DNA from: Candidatus Lutibacillus vidarii
Lineage (GTDB): Bacteria; Actinomycetota; Actinomycetes; Actinomycetales; Dermatophilaceae
Assembly (NCBI GenBank): GCA_016717165.1
Contig: JADKGA010000003.1
Coordinates: 372,001-436,000, forward strand
DNA length: 64,000 bases
Reading direction: 5' to 3'
In this document: positions 12,846 through 21,872 of the stretch, in pieces
How the letters are laid out: each line of letters opens with the position of its first letter
Position numbering within the stretch: position 1 is the first letter of the stretch
Translations under genes and position numbers: made by a program
The notes under the pieces: generated by a model
Told to the model about the DNA's origin: nothing
Databases searched by the model: none
Seen by the model: only the letters and a program-made list of their open reading frames with translations

Positions 12846-12928
12846 TGGGCCAGTTACACCGTTCGCCGGACAGTCTCCCCCAGCGGACTTGACCAGCGGG
12901 ACTGTCCGCCAAACGGTGTTTCTGGCCT
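12846..12928. repeat. Facing ends of two head-to-head IS256 elements
   Basis: 12846-12875 carries the complement of GACTGTCCGGCGAACGGTGT and belongs to IS256 copy 1 (minus). 12900-12928 carries GACTGTCCGCCAAACGGTGT and belongs to copy 2 (plus). The same terminal motif recurs at 37443 (GACTGTCCGAGATTCGGTGT) and, inverted, at 14070-14095. This identifies GACTGTCC...CGGTGT as the terminal repeat of this IS256 group. The gap between the ends is about 24 bp. Confidence 0.75.
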
Positions 12929-13163
12929 GACACGCCAGTACGGCTGGTGGGGAAGGTTGGTCACCTGTGACCGAGACAATCACGAGCATGAACTTGATGC
13001 CCAAGGAAGCCAGGAAGCGGTCGTCGTCGACCGCCACCTGGAGTGAGAAGGCCGCGATCGCGCAGCTGGTCAGGGCTGCGCGGGATCGGGGGGAGGAGAT
13101 CACCGGCCCGGAGGGGCTGTTGAAGTCGATCACTGCACGGTCCTGGAGGTGGCGTTGGAGGAG

Positions 13164-13186
13164 TGCGGGTCCCCCCGCCTGCCGGG
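13164..13186 (+). repeat. Short hairpin element, copy C (23 bp)
   Basis: TGCGGGTCCCCCCGCC followed by TGCCGGG sits between GAG GAG and GAG ATG in IS256 copy 2. The uninterrupted sister gene encodes LEEEMTEH there. The insertion shifts the frame. It belongs to the family at 13448, 13535, 20575 and 40870. Confidence 0.75.
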
Positions 13187-13447
13187 GAGATGACCGATCA
13201 CCTCGGGCATGCCAAGCACCGAGCGCCCGAGGGGGGCGCCGAGAACGTCCGCAACGGGCCCCGGGCCAAGACGGTCCTGACCGATGCCGCGGGTGAGGTG
13301 ACGATCGAGGTCCCCAGAGACCGGGCCGGCACGTTCGAGCCGGTCATCGTCAAGAAGCGGCAGCGGCGCCTGTCCGACGTGGATGCGGTGGCGATCAGCT
13401 TGTTCGCCAAGGGCTTGACTACCGGGGAGATCAGCGCGCATTTCGCC

Positions 13448-13471
13448 TGGGGGTACCTCCCGCGTGCGGGG
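13448..13471 (+). repeat. Short hairpin element, copy D (24 bp)
   Basis: TGGGGGTACCTCCC followed by GCGTGCGGGG is inserted in frame between TTC GCC and the VYGVSVS codons of IS256 copy 2. It adds WGYLPRAG to a motif (SAHFAEIYG in copy 1) that has no such insert. Confidence 0.75.
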
Positions 13472-13534
13472 GCGGTGTACGGCGTGAGTGTCTCGAGGGA
13501 CACGATCTCGAGGATCACCGACAAGGTCGTCGAG

Positions 13535-13556
13535 TGGGGTGCCCCCGCTTGCGGGG
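13535..13556 (+). repeat. Short hairpin element, copy B (22 bp)
   Basis: TGGGGTGCCCCCGC followed by TTGCGGGG is inserted between GTC GAG and GAG ATG CAG of IS256 copy 2 (copy 1 reads VIEDMQAW). Its length is not a multiple of three, so the frame is lost. Confidence 0.75.
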
Positions 13557-14163
13557 GAGATGCAGCCCTGGTCCTCGCGTCCGCTGCAGGCGGTGTACGC
13601 GGCGGTCTTCATCGACGCGATCTACGTCAAGGTCCGCGACGGGCAGGTCGGCAACCAGCCCTACTAGGCCGCGATCGGGGTCGACCTGGACGGTCGCCGC
13701 GACGTCCTGGGCCTGTGGGCCGGGCACGGCGGCGGGGAGTCCGCGAAGTTCTGGATGAGCGTGCTCACCGACCTACGCAACCGGGGTGTGCGGGATGTGT
13801 TCTTCATCGTCTGTGACGGTCTGAAAGGCCTCCCCGACTCCGTCCACGCGGTCTTCCCCCGCGCGATCGTGCAGGCGTGCGTCATCCCATTTGGTCCGAG
13901 CCCGACGGAGCAAGCTGCCCTGAAGTGCCTCTACTTGGTGACCCGAGGACTGGACCCCAAAGGCACCGGCCAGGCACGATGGATCACCCGGTGGAAGCCG
14001 GCACTGAACGCGTTCGCCGTCACCTTCGCCGACCGCATGCCCGCGGCGGAGAACCTCTAGAAGATGAACGCCAGAACACCGTTCATCGGACAGACCCTGA
14101 CCAGCAGGAGCGACATCAAACCTGGGCCGGTTCGCCAACCATCGATGCGTGGAAGCCCTGAAA

Positions 14164-16182
14164 CTAGGGGACCGTCACCTTGATCGGAAGGCTGTACGGA
14201 CCCCAGCCGAAGGAGTTCCAGGCGCGTATGCGGTAGGTGTAGGTCCCCCCAGACGCAACGGGGGTGTCCGTGTAGGAGTAGACCACGCCCAGGGTAGCTT
14301 TGCGCACGCCGTCGCGGGTGATCTGGAACTTCGTCACCGGGCTCGCGCCCTGGTTGGCAAGAGTCCAGCTGAGCAGCACCGACGAGTACCCCGCCGGATT
14401 GCCCGACAAGACGGGGGCACCCGGGACGCCAGAGGCCGGGACGCCCGACTTCTCGGCGGTTACCGGCCCCTGACCGACGCTGTTGAACGCCGCCAACTGG
14501 TAGTAGTATCGCGTTCCGGTGACAACGTCGGTGTCGATATAGCTGAGGTCGCCCGGGCTGAGAGTGGCGAGCAGATCCTCGTGACCACTCTCGGTGCTTC
14601 GGAAGAGGCGATAGCCGAGGATGCCGGCGCCGCCGTTCGACGACGGCCCCAGCCACGTGAGGGTGAGTTTGGCGTAGCTCGCCGTGACTGTGAGGCTACG
14701 CGGTGCGCTCGGCGCATTCAGCAGACCGACACGCGGAGTTGCGTCTGCTGGTGTGGAATCAACCGAGGACCCCAACTGATTGGCGGCGGCCACGTAGTAG
14801 GTGTAGGTGATGTCGTTCTTGGCCGATGAGTCGGCATATGTCGGCTGACGGCTCGTCGCGATCTGGGTCACCGGGCTCGTGGCGCTCGAGCGGTAGACCA
14901 CATAGGTCGTGAGCGGCAGTCCACCATCCGTGTCGGGAATGTCCCAACTGAGCACGACCTGATGGTCTCCGGCCAGGGCGGCGAGGTTGGCGGGCGCTGC
15001 AGGGACAGTGATTGAGTCGAGGTCGCGGAACATCCCGAGGCCCTGTTGTGGGCTGGACCCCACCCGGGTGAAGTCACCACCCACGAACACGGCCTCAGGG
15101 GTCTCGCCCATTGCGAAGATGCCCAGCGCACTGTTGATATTGGGGGCGAAGGCCGTGATGGCGCCCGTGGAGTTAACGACAGACGCTAGCTTGTTGCGGT
15201 CGAGACCCTCGAATGACGCGGTGCCGCTGAAGTGGCCGCCACAGTAGCTGTAGTTCCCCTTGAGAACTGCGCCTGTGACGTCACCCGTCGCATGCTTGCT
15301 CCACTGAGTCGCCCCACTTGTCGCGTCGAGCAGGCTGCAGCCGCCGCCTGATCCCCCGACACCCACGAGGAGCTGATTCCCCTCGAGCGACATGGCGAGT
15401 GCAGGCGCGCGCGAGCCCGCATTTGTAGGACCCGAGACGAAGGAAAGGTCCCATATGCCTGTGGCCGGGGCGAGTTTGGCGATTCTCCCCAGGGACCCGC
15501 GACCGTCGATGGTCGTGAAGTCCCCACCAACGTAGGTCCGCGTCCCGTCCTCGCTTGTGATCATGCTCCGGACCCGGGCTGAGGCCACCGGCTGCCAGGT
15601 CTGGTCGAAGGCACCCGTCACGGGGTCGAGACGGGCAAGGTAGCTGCGGTCGTGGACCCCGCTGCCATCGGTGACGCTGGTGAAGGGACCACCGGCGTAG
15701 AGGTACCCGCCAGCGACCGTCAAGGCGTCGACGGCGATATTCGTTGACGCTGTGAAGGAGGACTCGGTCGTTCCGGTCGCGAGGTCGAGCGCGACGAGCG
15801 ATTCGTGGGGGGCGCCGTTGACGGCCGTGAAGTCGCCGGCAACCCACAAGGTGGTGCCGTCAGTGGTGAGCGCGTTGACTGCGGCGTTGGCCGACGCGGA
15901 GAAGTCCAGGTCAAATCGCCCCGTTGACGGCATGAACCTGGCGATGCGGTTAGCGGGGTAGCTGACCCCGGTCGGACTGTAGACCGTGGTGAACTCACCA
16001 CCGATGATCACCGCGCCGGACACGTCGAGGATCGCGTTGACTCGGCCGTTGGCGCTCCAAGTGCGAGCCACCGTCGACGCAACGCCCTGGCTGGACTCCG
16101 CCTGCGAGGAGGGCAAATTGGAACTGGCCGCGAGCAACGTAGCGATTGCGACGACGAGTGTCCGACCAATACGAACCTTCAC
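14164..16182 (-). CDS. Secreted delta-60-repeat beta-propeller protein with three FnIII domains
   Basis: A 672-residue protein with signal peptide MKVRIGRTLVVAIATLLAAS. Residues about 35-390 form repeated blades of the type VYVGGDFTTI-DG-RIAKLAPATG (delta-60/DUF5122 repeats); a further blade-like region holds the cysteines in GGGCSLLDATSGATQW and YCGGHFSG. Three FnIII domains follow: PANLAALAGDHQVVLSWDIP, PRSLTVTASYAKLTLTWLGP and APVLSGNPAGYSSVLLSWTL. GTG 16182 has the strong RBS GGAGGGGGGA. It is closely related to the protein at 43355-45370. The likely role is a cell-surface or matrix binding protein; no enzyme motif is seen. Confidence 0.85.
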   Translation of the reverse strand: MKVRIGRTLVVAIATLLAASSNLPSSQAESSQGVASTVARTWSANGRVNAILDVSGAVIIGGEFTTVYSPTGVSYPANRIARFMPSTGRFDLDFSASANAAVNALTTDGTTLWVAGDFTAVNGAPHESLVALDLATGTTESSFTASTNIAVDALTVAGGYLYAGGPFTSVTDGSGVHDRSYLARLDPVTGAFDQTWQPVASARVRSMITSEDGTRTYVGGDFTTIDGRGSLGRIAKLAPATGIWDLSFVSGPTNAGSRAPALAMSLEGNQLLVGVGGSGGGCSLLDATSGATQWSKHATGDVTGAVLKGNYSYCGGHFSGTASFEGLDRNKLASVVNSTGAITAFAPNINSALGIFAMGETPEAVFVGGDFTRVGSSPQQGLGMFRDLDSITVPAAPANLAALAGDHQVVLSWDIPDTDGGLPLTTYVVYRSSATSPVTQIATSRQPTYADSSAKNDITYTYYVAAANQLGSSVDSTPADATPRVGLLNAPSAPRSLTVTASYAKLTLTWLGPSSNGGAGILGYRLFRSTESGHEDLLATLSPGDLSYIDTDVVTGTRYYYQLAAFNSVGQGPVTAEKSGVPASGVPGAPVLSGNPAGYSSVLLSWTLANQGASPVTKFQITRDGVRKATLGVVYSYTDTPVASGGTYTYRIRAWNSFGWGPYSLPIKVTVP

Positions 16183-16465
16183 AACGTCCCCCCTCCACTC
16201 CACAAGTGGAGCGGAACGTGTCGAGTCGACCACTCGCACCCCAAGCGGAGGTCGTCAGGACATGTGTGTCCCGGAGAGAGACAATACACGATCTGCGGTA
16301 AGCCGCTGGCGGTTTTCGCGGTGATCAGTCGACGCTGTTGGCGGCACGAATGGGCGCTGCCGAACGAGCCGCTGGCCTCCCGCACCAACGTAGGCCTGCG
16401 TCCGACGGCTGCGTCGCTCGGCAGGTGCGAACCTGCTTGCGGAGAGACCGTCGAACGGACGACCA

Positions 16466-16510
16466 GAAAGGGGCAGGTCGTCCCCCCGGAGGGGATGACC
16501 TGCCCCTTTC
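16466..16510 (-). terminator. Rho-independent-type terminator behind the PKD/malectin propeller gene
   Basis: Arms GAAAGGGGCAGGTCGTCCCC (16466-16485) and GGGGATGACCTGCCCCTTTC (16491-16510) pair over 20 bp with one wobble and a 5 nt loop. The A/T ends on both sides would allow bidirectional use. It lies 14 nt after the stop of the 16524-19910 gene. Confidence 0.8.
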
Positions 16511-16523
16511 GACAGGGATTGGA

Positions 16524-19500
16524 CTACGGGCGGAGGACCAGGCTCATACCCATGCCCTTGGTCGACGGAGCGTTCGTCGTCGCCGACGTGCCCGGGTCGG
16601 TTCCCGCCGACAACCGAAGTCCGGAGTCGCTGGCGAAGGTCGAGAACCGTGTCGTCGAGGCGCCGACAACGGATCCACGGTCGAACTGACCGGTCCCGGG
16701 GGTCCATGACGAGGTGTCTGTCGAGCGGTCCGCGAAGATCGACACGACCAAGTCGCTGTCGAGCACCGGCTGCTCGGGGGTGAGATGTGTCGCGACGGCA
16801 GAGTCGGAGACAGCGGCCGAGGACGCCACCCCTGAGAAGCCACGGTAGACAAGCAGCTGTGCCACGGTGCGCTTCTTCACTGGTTGGGTGAGGGCAACGA
16901 CGCTTCCGGCATCGCCAGACGATGCCTGCTTGGTCCACACGATCGCCGTCAGCGATGTGCCGACCGATACGGTGCGCACTTGCGTCCAGCCGACCGGGTC
17001 GCCCGGCACGGACGACGCCTCCCCAGACCACGCAAGCAGCAGGGTGTCCCCGCTCTCGGTGCCGCTCGGAATGGTCAGTGACTTGACCAAGTCGTAGCTG
17101 TCGGTCGTCGCAGCCTGAGCAACAAATCCGGTCCCCGGTGGGGTGGCAATGGGAGTCACGGCCTTGGTGACCACTGACGATGTTCCCGTGTTATCAGTGA
17201 CTGTCAGCGTGACAGAGACCGGGCCGCCTGCGGCGTACTCGTGGTCGACAGTCATGTCGCTGGAGGTCGTCCCGTCACCGAAGTCCCACGCCCATGAGGT
17301 GATCGTGCCGTCGGGGTCGGAGGAGGTGGACCCATCGAGGTGGCACGTCATACCCGTGCACTGGGCCGTGAACGACGCCGACGGCGCCAGGTTGGCCGGC
17401 CGGTTGCCGAGGAAGACCGCGCGCCCGTGCCAGTTTGGGCCACCCGTGGTCGGTCCCGAGACAAGGGTCGCGGTGCCGGCCGTCGTTGAACCCGTCCAGC
17501 CGATGGAGAACAGGTCGCCCGTGCTCCGCTTGACGTAGTAGAGGGTCGAGCCGACGACGAACATCCCGCCGACGTCGGTGAAGTTCATTGACGACGTGAC
17601 GGTGGACGCGACGCCGCCGACGATGCCACTGTCCGGGGAGAAGGGCAGTGTCTTGAGGGTCGACTGACCGTTGGCGTAGTAGAGTTTTCCGGCGGTGTAA
17701 AACATGCCGGTCACGCTGGCGAGCTGGCCGTAGAACGTCGGTGTCACGCCGTCATACGTGCCGCCACTGCCGTTGGGGACATACATCCATTTCGGATCGT
17801 GGTACGGGTTGATTTCCCGAAGGGCGCCGATGGAGCTCCCGTCGAATGATGCAACTTTGAGCATGCCAGTCGTGCCGACGAAGAGCTTGTCGCCGACGGT
17901 GAAGGCGCCGCGCACGGTTGCCCAGTCGATCGGAGTGCCCGTGAGTTGTTCCGGTCCCGCGGTCGCTCCGTCGAAACTCCATGCGGAGAGCACGTCGGAC
18001 GTCGAAGGACCAGGGGTCGTGTCGGTTCGCACGATCTCGATGCCGTTGATGAGCGGGTTCTCCACGAAGTGCGTGAAGTCGATGTTGACGGTCCCGTCGC
18101 TGACGATGTTGTAGGACTTCATCGTGCCGACGTTGTGGCCGAACTGCGCCGTGAGGTCGAGGTCATTGAGAACCACATTGCCCTCGAGGGAGACATCGAA
18201 CACCCGTTGTCCGGGCAGGCTGGTGCACGCACAGCGATTGGCGAAGTAGAGCCGAACCGATAGTGGGGTGCCGGCAGCCACAGGGAACGACCAGGACATC
18301 TCGGGCAAGCTTCCGGAGTCCCAACGCTCGCTGTCGAAGATCCCCGGTGCGGTTGTGGGCGGGACGGTGCCGTCGAGGGTCGCCCCTGCGCCGAAGTACG
18401 CGGCGCTACTCCCGGTGTTCCGGTAGGGGCTCGAGGTGCCGTCGTCAGCCTGCCAGTCCGGCCCCCCGTCGACGGCCGGCACCAGTGCGCCGCCGGCGTT
18501 CAAACGGTAGAGGACGTTGGTCGGCGACCCAAGCCCGCCGTGCCCCACGTAGGCAGTGGCCGGCAGCGTCGGGGTCGTCGTCGCTGTTGCCGTGTAGCCA
18601 CCGGCATAGGGGAAGAAGGCCATCTTCGGCCGGTAGTACTCCCGGTTGGGGCCGATGTAGTCAGTGTCCGTGCCGATCCACAGCCCGTCGCGGGCGACAA
18701 GCATGCCGAAGACAGCCGTCCCGCGGGGGCGACGTCCCGGATTCCACGTCATCGGCACGCCCGAAAGGGGGTCGACCGCGGAGATGCCGGATCGTGGCAC
18801 AGCAGCGGCGCCGGCGTAGTCCGAACCGTTGGGGTTGTTCATCCAGCGCATGTGGCCACCCACATAGATCACGTGTTCGGCCGCGGCCACGCCCCAGATC
18901 GTGTCTCCGCCACTCGAGGAGATCCACTCAGGCCGCAGGTCGGAACCGGAAGCCGTCATGCCCCACTTCGTTGCCGTGTCGCACAGCGTGCCGGCGTTGG
19001 GCCCGCCGTTAGCCCCGACCACGAAGTAGCTGTCATCAGGGGCGATTGAGACACTTCGGACGTAGGAGTCGACCGACCAGTTAAAGCACAGGGGTTTGAA
19101 CTGGTTTGTCTGCCAGTCGGGTCGCACGCTCGAGCTTGTGCCGGTGAGGTCGATCTGGACGATCTGGTCACGGTCGAGTCCGTTGGCCTTGCGGAAGTTG
19201 CCGACGACCACCATGCGGGAGCCGTCCTTGGTGATGTCGAGCGCGGCGGGCCCGATGGGCTTCTGAGCCAAGCTCGAGTTGGTGTTGTGATGCTCCGTCA
19301 GGCTGACAGTGAGCGCGGTGGTCAACGCTCCCGTTGTCGGGTTCAGGCTCGCGAGCCCCCCGCGCGCGGCCGCGCCGACTGTCGTGAAGTTGCCGCCGAC
19401 ATAGAGGTTGCCTCCGCGCAGCTTGAGATCCTGGATCGCGTCGTTGAAAGTGGGCGGCTTGAAGCCCGGTATGGGCGCGCCCGTCGTCGCGTCAAGAAGT

Positions 19501-19910
19501 GCCACCTTGCTCAGGGAGACTCCGTTGACCGATCGGAAGGCGCCAGCGATATAGAGGGTGTTGGGGGTGGGACCGGGGGTCACAGCGTACACATTGCCCA
19601 GGACTGTGGGCTTGAAGGTCGGGTCCAGCGCGCCAGTCACGCGGTTGAACGCCGCGATGCCTGAGCGGGCCTGACCCCCGACCTCGCTGTACGTGCCAGC
19701 CGAGTAGACCTTGTCGCCCACCTCGGCGAACTCGAGCACCTTTGTGCCCGAGGAGATGCCCGGCGTTGTCACTGAGGGAATCTCCGATGGCATCGCCCGC
19801 GGAGTCGGCGGCGGAGACGGGTCCGGCGTCGCGGTCGCCGTGGCGAGACTCGCGAAGAACGTGGTCAGGAATGTGGCGACTGCGGCTGCCGTCGCGAGCG
19901 TTCGTTTCAC
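16524..19910 (-). CDS. Large secreted beta-propeller protein with malectin-like and PKD domains
   Basis: A 1,128-residue exported protein with signal peptide MKRTLATAAAVATFLTTFFASLATATA. Residues about 45-440 are delta-60-type blades (KVYSAGTYSEVGGQARSGIAAFN, LYVGGNFTTVGAAARGGLAS). A malectin-like carbohydrate-binding domain follows (LYRLNAGGALVPAVDG ... LYFANRC ... INGIEIVRTD). A second propeller-like region comes next, then a PKD domain (ASFTAQCTGMTCHLDGSTSS, WDFGDGTTSS). The C-terminal jelly-roll-like domain is unassigned. GTG 19910 is preferred over ATG 19925 because GGGAG lies 7 nt upstream. The architecture suggests glycan binding at the surface; the function is inferred. Confidence 0.85.
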   Translation of the reverse strand: MKRTLATAAAVATFLTTFFASLATATATPDPSPPPTPRAMPSEIPSVTTPGISSGTKVLEFAEVGDKVYSAGTYSEVGGQARSGIAAFNRVTGALDPTFKPTVLGNVYAVTPGPTPNTLYIAGAFRSVNGVSLSKVALLDATTGAPIPGFKPPTFNDAIQDLKLRGGNLYVGGNFTTVGAAARGGLASLNPTTGALTTALTVSLTEHHNTNSSLAQKPIGPAALDITKDGSRMVVVGNFRKANGLDRDQIVQIDLTGTSSSVRPDWQTNQFKPLCFNWSVDSYVRSVSIAPDDSYFVVGANGGPNAGTLCDTATKWGMTASGSDLRPEWISSSGGDTIWGVAAAEHVIYVGGHMRWMNNPNGSDYAGAAAVPRSGISAVDPLSGVPMTWNPGRRPRGTAVFGMLVARDGLWIGTDTDYIGPNREYYRPKMAFFPYAGGYTATATTTPTLPATAYVGHGGLGSPTNVLYRLNAGGALVPAVDGGPDWQADDGTSSPYRNTGSSAAYFGAGATLDGTVPPTTAPGIFDSERWDSGSLPEMSWSFPVAAGTPLSVRLYFANRCACTSLPGQRVFDVSLEGNVVLNDLDLTAQFGHNVGTMKSYNIVSDGTVNIDFTHFVENPLINGIEIVRTDTTPGPSTSDVLSAWSFDGATAGPEQLTGTPIDWATVRGAFTVGDKLFVGTTGMLKVASFDGSSIGALREINPYHDPKWMYVPNGSGGTYDGVTPTFYGQLASVTGMFYTAGKLYYANGQSTLKTLPFSPDSGIVGGVASTVTSSMNFTDVGGMFVVGSTLYYVKRSTGDLFSIGWTGSTTAGTATLVSGPTTGGPNWHGRAVFLGNRPANLAPSASFTAQCTGMTCHLDGSTSSDPDGTITSWAWDFGDGTTSSDMTVDHEYAAGGPVSVTLTVTDNTGTSSVVTKAVTPIATPPGTGFVAQAATTDSYDLVKSLTIPSGTESGDTLLLAWSGEASSVPGDPVGWTQVRTVSVGTSLTAIVWTKQASSGDAGSVVALTQPVKKRTVAQLLVYRGFSGVASSAAVSDSAVATHLTPEQPVLDSDLVVSIFADRSTDTSSWTPGTGQFDRGSVVGASTTRFSTFASDSGLRLSAGTDPGTSATTNAPSTKGMGMSLVLRP

Positions 19911-19966
19911 GGGTGACTCCCTCATGTGCAGCCGCGTAGACGGCAAAGTAATTGGCCCCAGGCCCT

Positions 19967-20019
19967 GGCGACGCCCCACGTCGCCTCGTTGGGCTCCCTG
20001 CCCAACTCGATAGATCATA
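19967..20019 (-). promoter_or_regulatory. Structured leader and -10-like box upstream of the large propeller gene
   Basis: TATGAT on the minus strand at 20014-20019 resembles a -10 box; no good -35 is seen at 17 nt. Downstream are two clear stems: GTTGGGC/GCCCAAC (19988-20006) and GGCGAC/GTCGCC (19967-19985). The IS1380 insertion at 20095 lies just upstream of this region. Confidence 0.3.
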
Positions 20020-20268
20020 GGGTCCTCGGTCGTGTCTGGGTCGAAGTTTGGGAGATTCTCCAAGACGAGGGTGGCTGCCCTCTTGTTCCACTAACCTCGA
20101 TCTTTCATCGGGGCCTCGGGTCGGGGTGGGCGGCGCCCTGGATGACCCGTGGGGCCTGATTCTCTAGTGGGGGTGTGACAGGGCTGGATGTCGGTCCCCG
20201 GTGGTCGTCGTCTTCCACGTGGCGAGGGGGGTGCAGGTCAGGGTCGGGTGGGCGCGTGCGCGTTGGGG

Positions 20269-21689
20269 TCAGGGCGGTGCGGCGAGGCGGGCGTGGCCGG
20301 TGATGACCAGGTCGGCCCAGGGGGCGGTGTCCTTGATGTGCAGCAGGGGCCGTCGTCCTCGCCTGGCGAGGGTCGCGGCCATGGAGAACACGCGGAGCCG
20401 CAGCCGCTTGGGTTCCCACCGTCGAGCATCGGTGTCGTGCAGCGCGATCAGCTGGGTCCAGGCGGTCAGGTCCAGGGCGAGCTGGACGATCACCAGCCAG
20501 ATCCGGTTCTGGTCGAACCCGTGTAGTGGGAGGTCGGCCAGGCCGGTGTCTTTGGCGATCCGGATCCGGTCCGCCCCCGCAAGCGGGAGGTGCCCCCTAC
20601 AGCGGGCGCGCCGGCGGTGCCGCAGCTCCAGGTCCTGCAGCTGGCCGCGGGCCGTGTTGGTCGCGAACGCGGTGAGCCGGTACCCGTCGACGTCGTCGAA
20701 GCGGAGCTGGGCGCCGGGGTGGGGCCGTTCGCGGCGGAGCGTGACCCGCAAACCGGGCGGGTACCCCTTCAGGAGTCCTCTGCTGGTGAGCAGGTCAGTG
20801 ATCTCGACCAGCCCGGCCCCTTCCCGGGTGTCGCCATCGGCGTCGAGCGCGGCCTGCCAGCACGACTCGGGGACTAGGGCGTAGAGGGCGGACATGACCT
20901 CGGGCAGGGTGAACCCGACGGAGTACTGCACGCCACGGGCGTGGAGCCAATCGAGGAAGTCGTGGGTGTGCCCGGCGCCGTCGGTGCGGAACAGCACCTT
21001 CTTCCCCGGCCGGGACGCGTCCACACCGGGCAACGCCCTCACAGCGGCTCAGGCGACGCTGATGTGGTCGGCCGCCGTGTTCGACCCGGCGTTACCTTTG
21101 CGCAGCAGCATCGCCAACGGCTCCCCCGTCCCGCCGTCGCCGTGATCAAGGAACGCGACCAACGGATGGAACCCGTAGGTCTTCTTGAACGTCGGCGCCG
21201 CAGCCTCCTTCTCGCTGTGCGCCACCACGATCGTCGCGTCCACGTCCACGACCAACGGGTTGGCCGCCGATGCCTGCCGGTTGGGGGCCCGTTCACCGGC
21301 GCGCTCCCACGCCACGGCCCGGGCGGCCCTGCGGGCGGCGGCGACCGCGCGTTCGACCTTCCCGGCGTCCTTGGCCAGGGCGGCGATCGTCCGCGAGATC
21401 GTGGCCTCCGACGCCACCAGCCCGTACACCCCCGGCTCGCCACAGACGATGGCCGCGTCGGCCAGCGCGTCGCCACCCAACGCGGCCGCGACCGCCAAAT
21501 CCAGGACCACATCGGCCGGGTCGTGCACCGCGGTCGGCTTGCGCCACGGTGCCAAGGCGGTGCGCAACGCCCGCGCCAGCCCGGTGGCTCAGCGGCGGCC
21601 GTCAACAGCACACCGCCAGCCTGACCGACCGCGCCAACCGGCGCCGCGTCGAGCTGGACACGGGGATACAAGGCGGTAGGCTTCTTCAC
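20269..21689 (-). pseudogene. IS1380-family transposase 1, with frameshift, nonsense codon and hairpin insertion
   Basis: Start GTG 21689 (KKPTALYPRVQLDAAPVGAV). The frame is lost near 21590 and resumes as RTALAPWRKPTAVHDPADVVLDLAVA. DDE-type motifs follow (NPLVVDVDATIVVAHSEKE; KVLFRTDGAGHTHDFLDWL). An in-frame TGA lies at 21049-21051, and an 8-codon insert (RGHLPLAG) at 20575-20598 splits RARC from DRIRIAKDTGLADLPLHGFD. All three lesions inactivate or disturb it. Confidence 0.9.
20575..20598 (-). repeat. Short hairpin element, copy E (24 bp)
   Basis: Read on the minus strand it is AGGGGGCACCTCCC followed by GCTTGCGGGG, nearly identical to copy D at 13448. It lies in frame inside the IS1380 transposase between Cys (TGT) and the expected acidic-Asp-Arg codons, with GCG following as in copy D. 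Confidence 0.75.
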
Positions 21690-21872
21690 CTGAAAGGTGC
21701 TCCTCGAACTGGTCCAGATACGACGTCGCAATCGCTATCTTCCCAGGTCAGGGGCACCTTTCCTCACCCCGGCACGCAACCGCCGCGAAATATCGAGGCT
21801 AACGTGGCTGAACCTAAACCGGCAGCTCGCCGCAGTCGGGCTCTCGCCAGCAACCTGCGGGTGGCCAGAGGG

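Larger units (their letters stand above)
12967..14060 (+). pseudogene. IS256-family transposase 2, broken by three hairpin insertions, a stop and a deletion
   Basis: Fragments in order: MTETITSMNLMPKEARKRSS to GPEGLLKSITARSW; MTDHLGHAKHRAPEGG to SRDTISRITDKVVE; then the FIDAIYVKVRDGQVGNQPYY segment ending in a TAG near 13665; then FWMSVLTDLRNRGVRDVFFI to VQACVI joined directly to PTEQAALKCLYLVTRGLDPKG. About 130 residues expected between VQACVI and PTEQAALK, including the catalytic Glu region, are gone. Three of the breaks or inserts are 22-24 bp hairpins (13164, 13448, 13535). The gene is clearly dead. Confidence 0.9.
12900..14096 (+). mobile_element. IS256-family element 2, bounded by both terminal repeats but internally deleted
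   Basis: The left end GACTGTCC starts at 12900. The right end is an inverted, slightly diverged copy at 14070-14095 (GCCAGAACACCGTTCATCGG then ACAGAC). Intact members are around 1.35 kb; this one is 1.2 kb despite three small insertions, because of a large internal deletion in the transposase gene. It could be mobilised in trans if both ends still work. Confidence 0.7.
20095..21798 (-). mobile_element. IS1380-family element 1 with terminal repeats and a CTAA target duplication
   Basis: The left end CCTCGATCTTTCATCGGGGC (20095) and the inverted right end (complement CCTCGATATTTCGCGG, ending 21798) define 1,704 bp. CTAA flanks it on both sides (20091-20094 and 21799-21802) as a 4 bp target duplication. 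It sits between the large propeller gene and a sulfotransferase gene, so it separates the propeller from anything upstream. The ends resemble those of element 2 (37594-39325). Confidence 0.8.

Noticed and set aside
13164..13556. Three similar palindromes in 400 bp, considered as a CRISPR array
   Set aside because: Spacing is irregular, lengths vary from 22 to 24 bp, the intervening sequence is transposase code and there are no cas genes.
9611..14096. A composite transposon carrying the sulfation genes
   Set aside because: The IS copies at 10-14 kb and 37-43 kb are mostly decayed and of mixed orientation; no matching pair of intact IS flanks the locus.
20095..21798. Toxin-antitoxin or other cargo within IS1380 element 1
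   Set aside because: All readable protein sequence is broken transposase.
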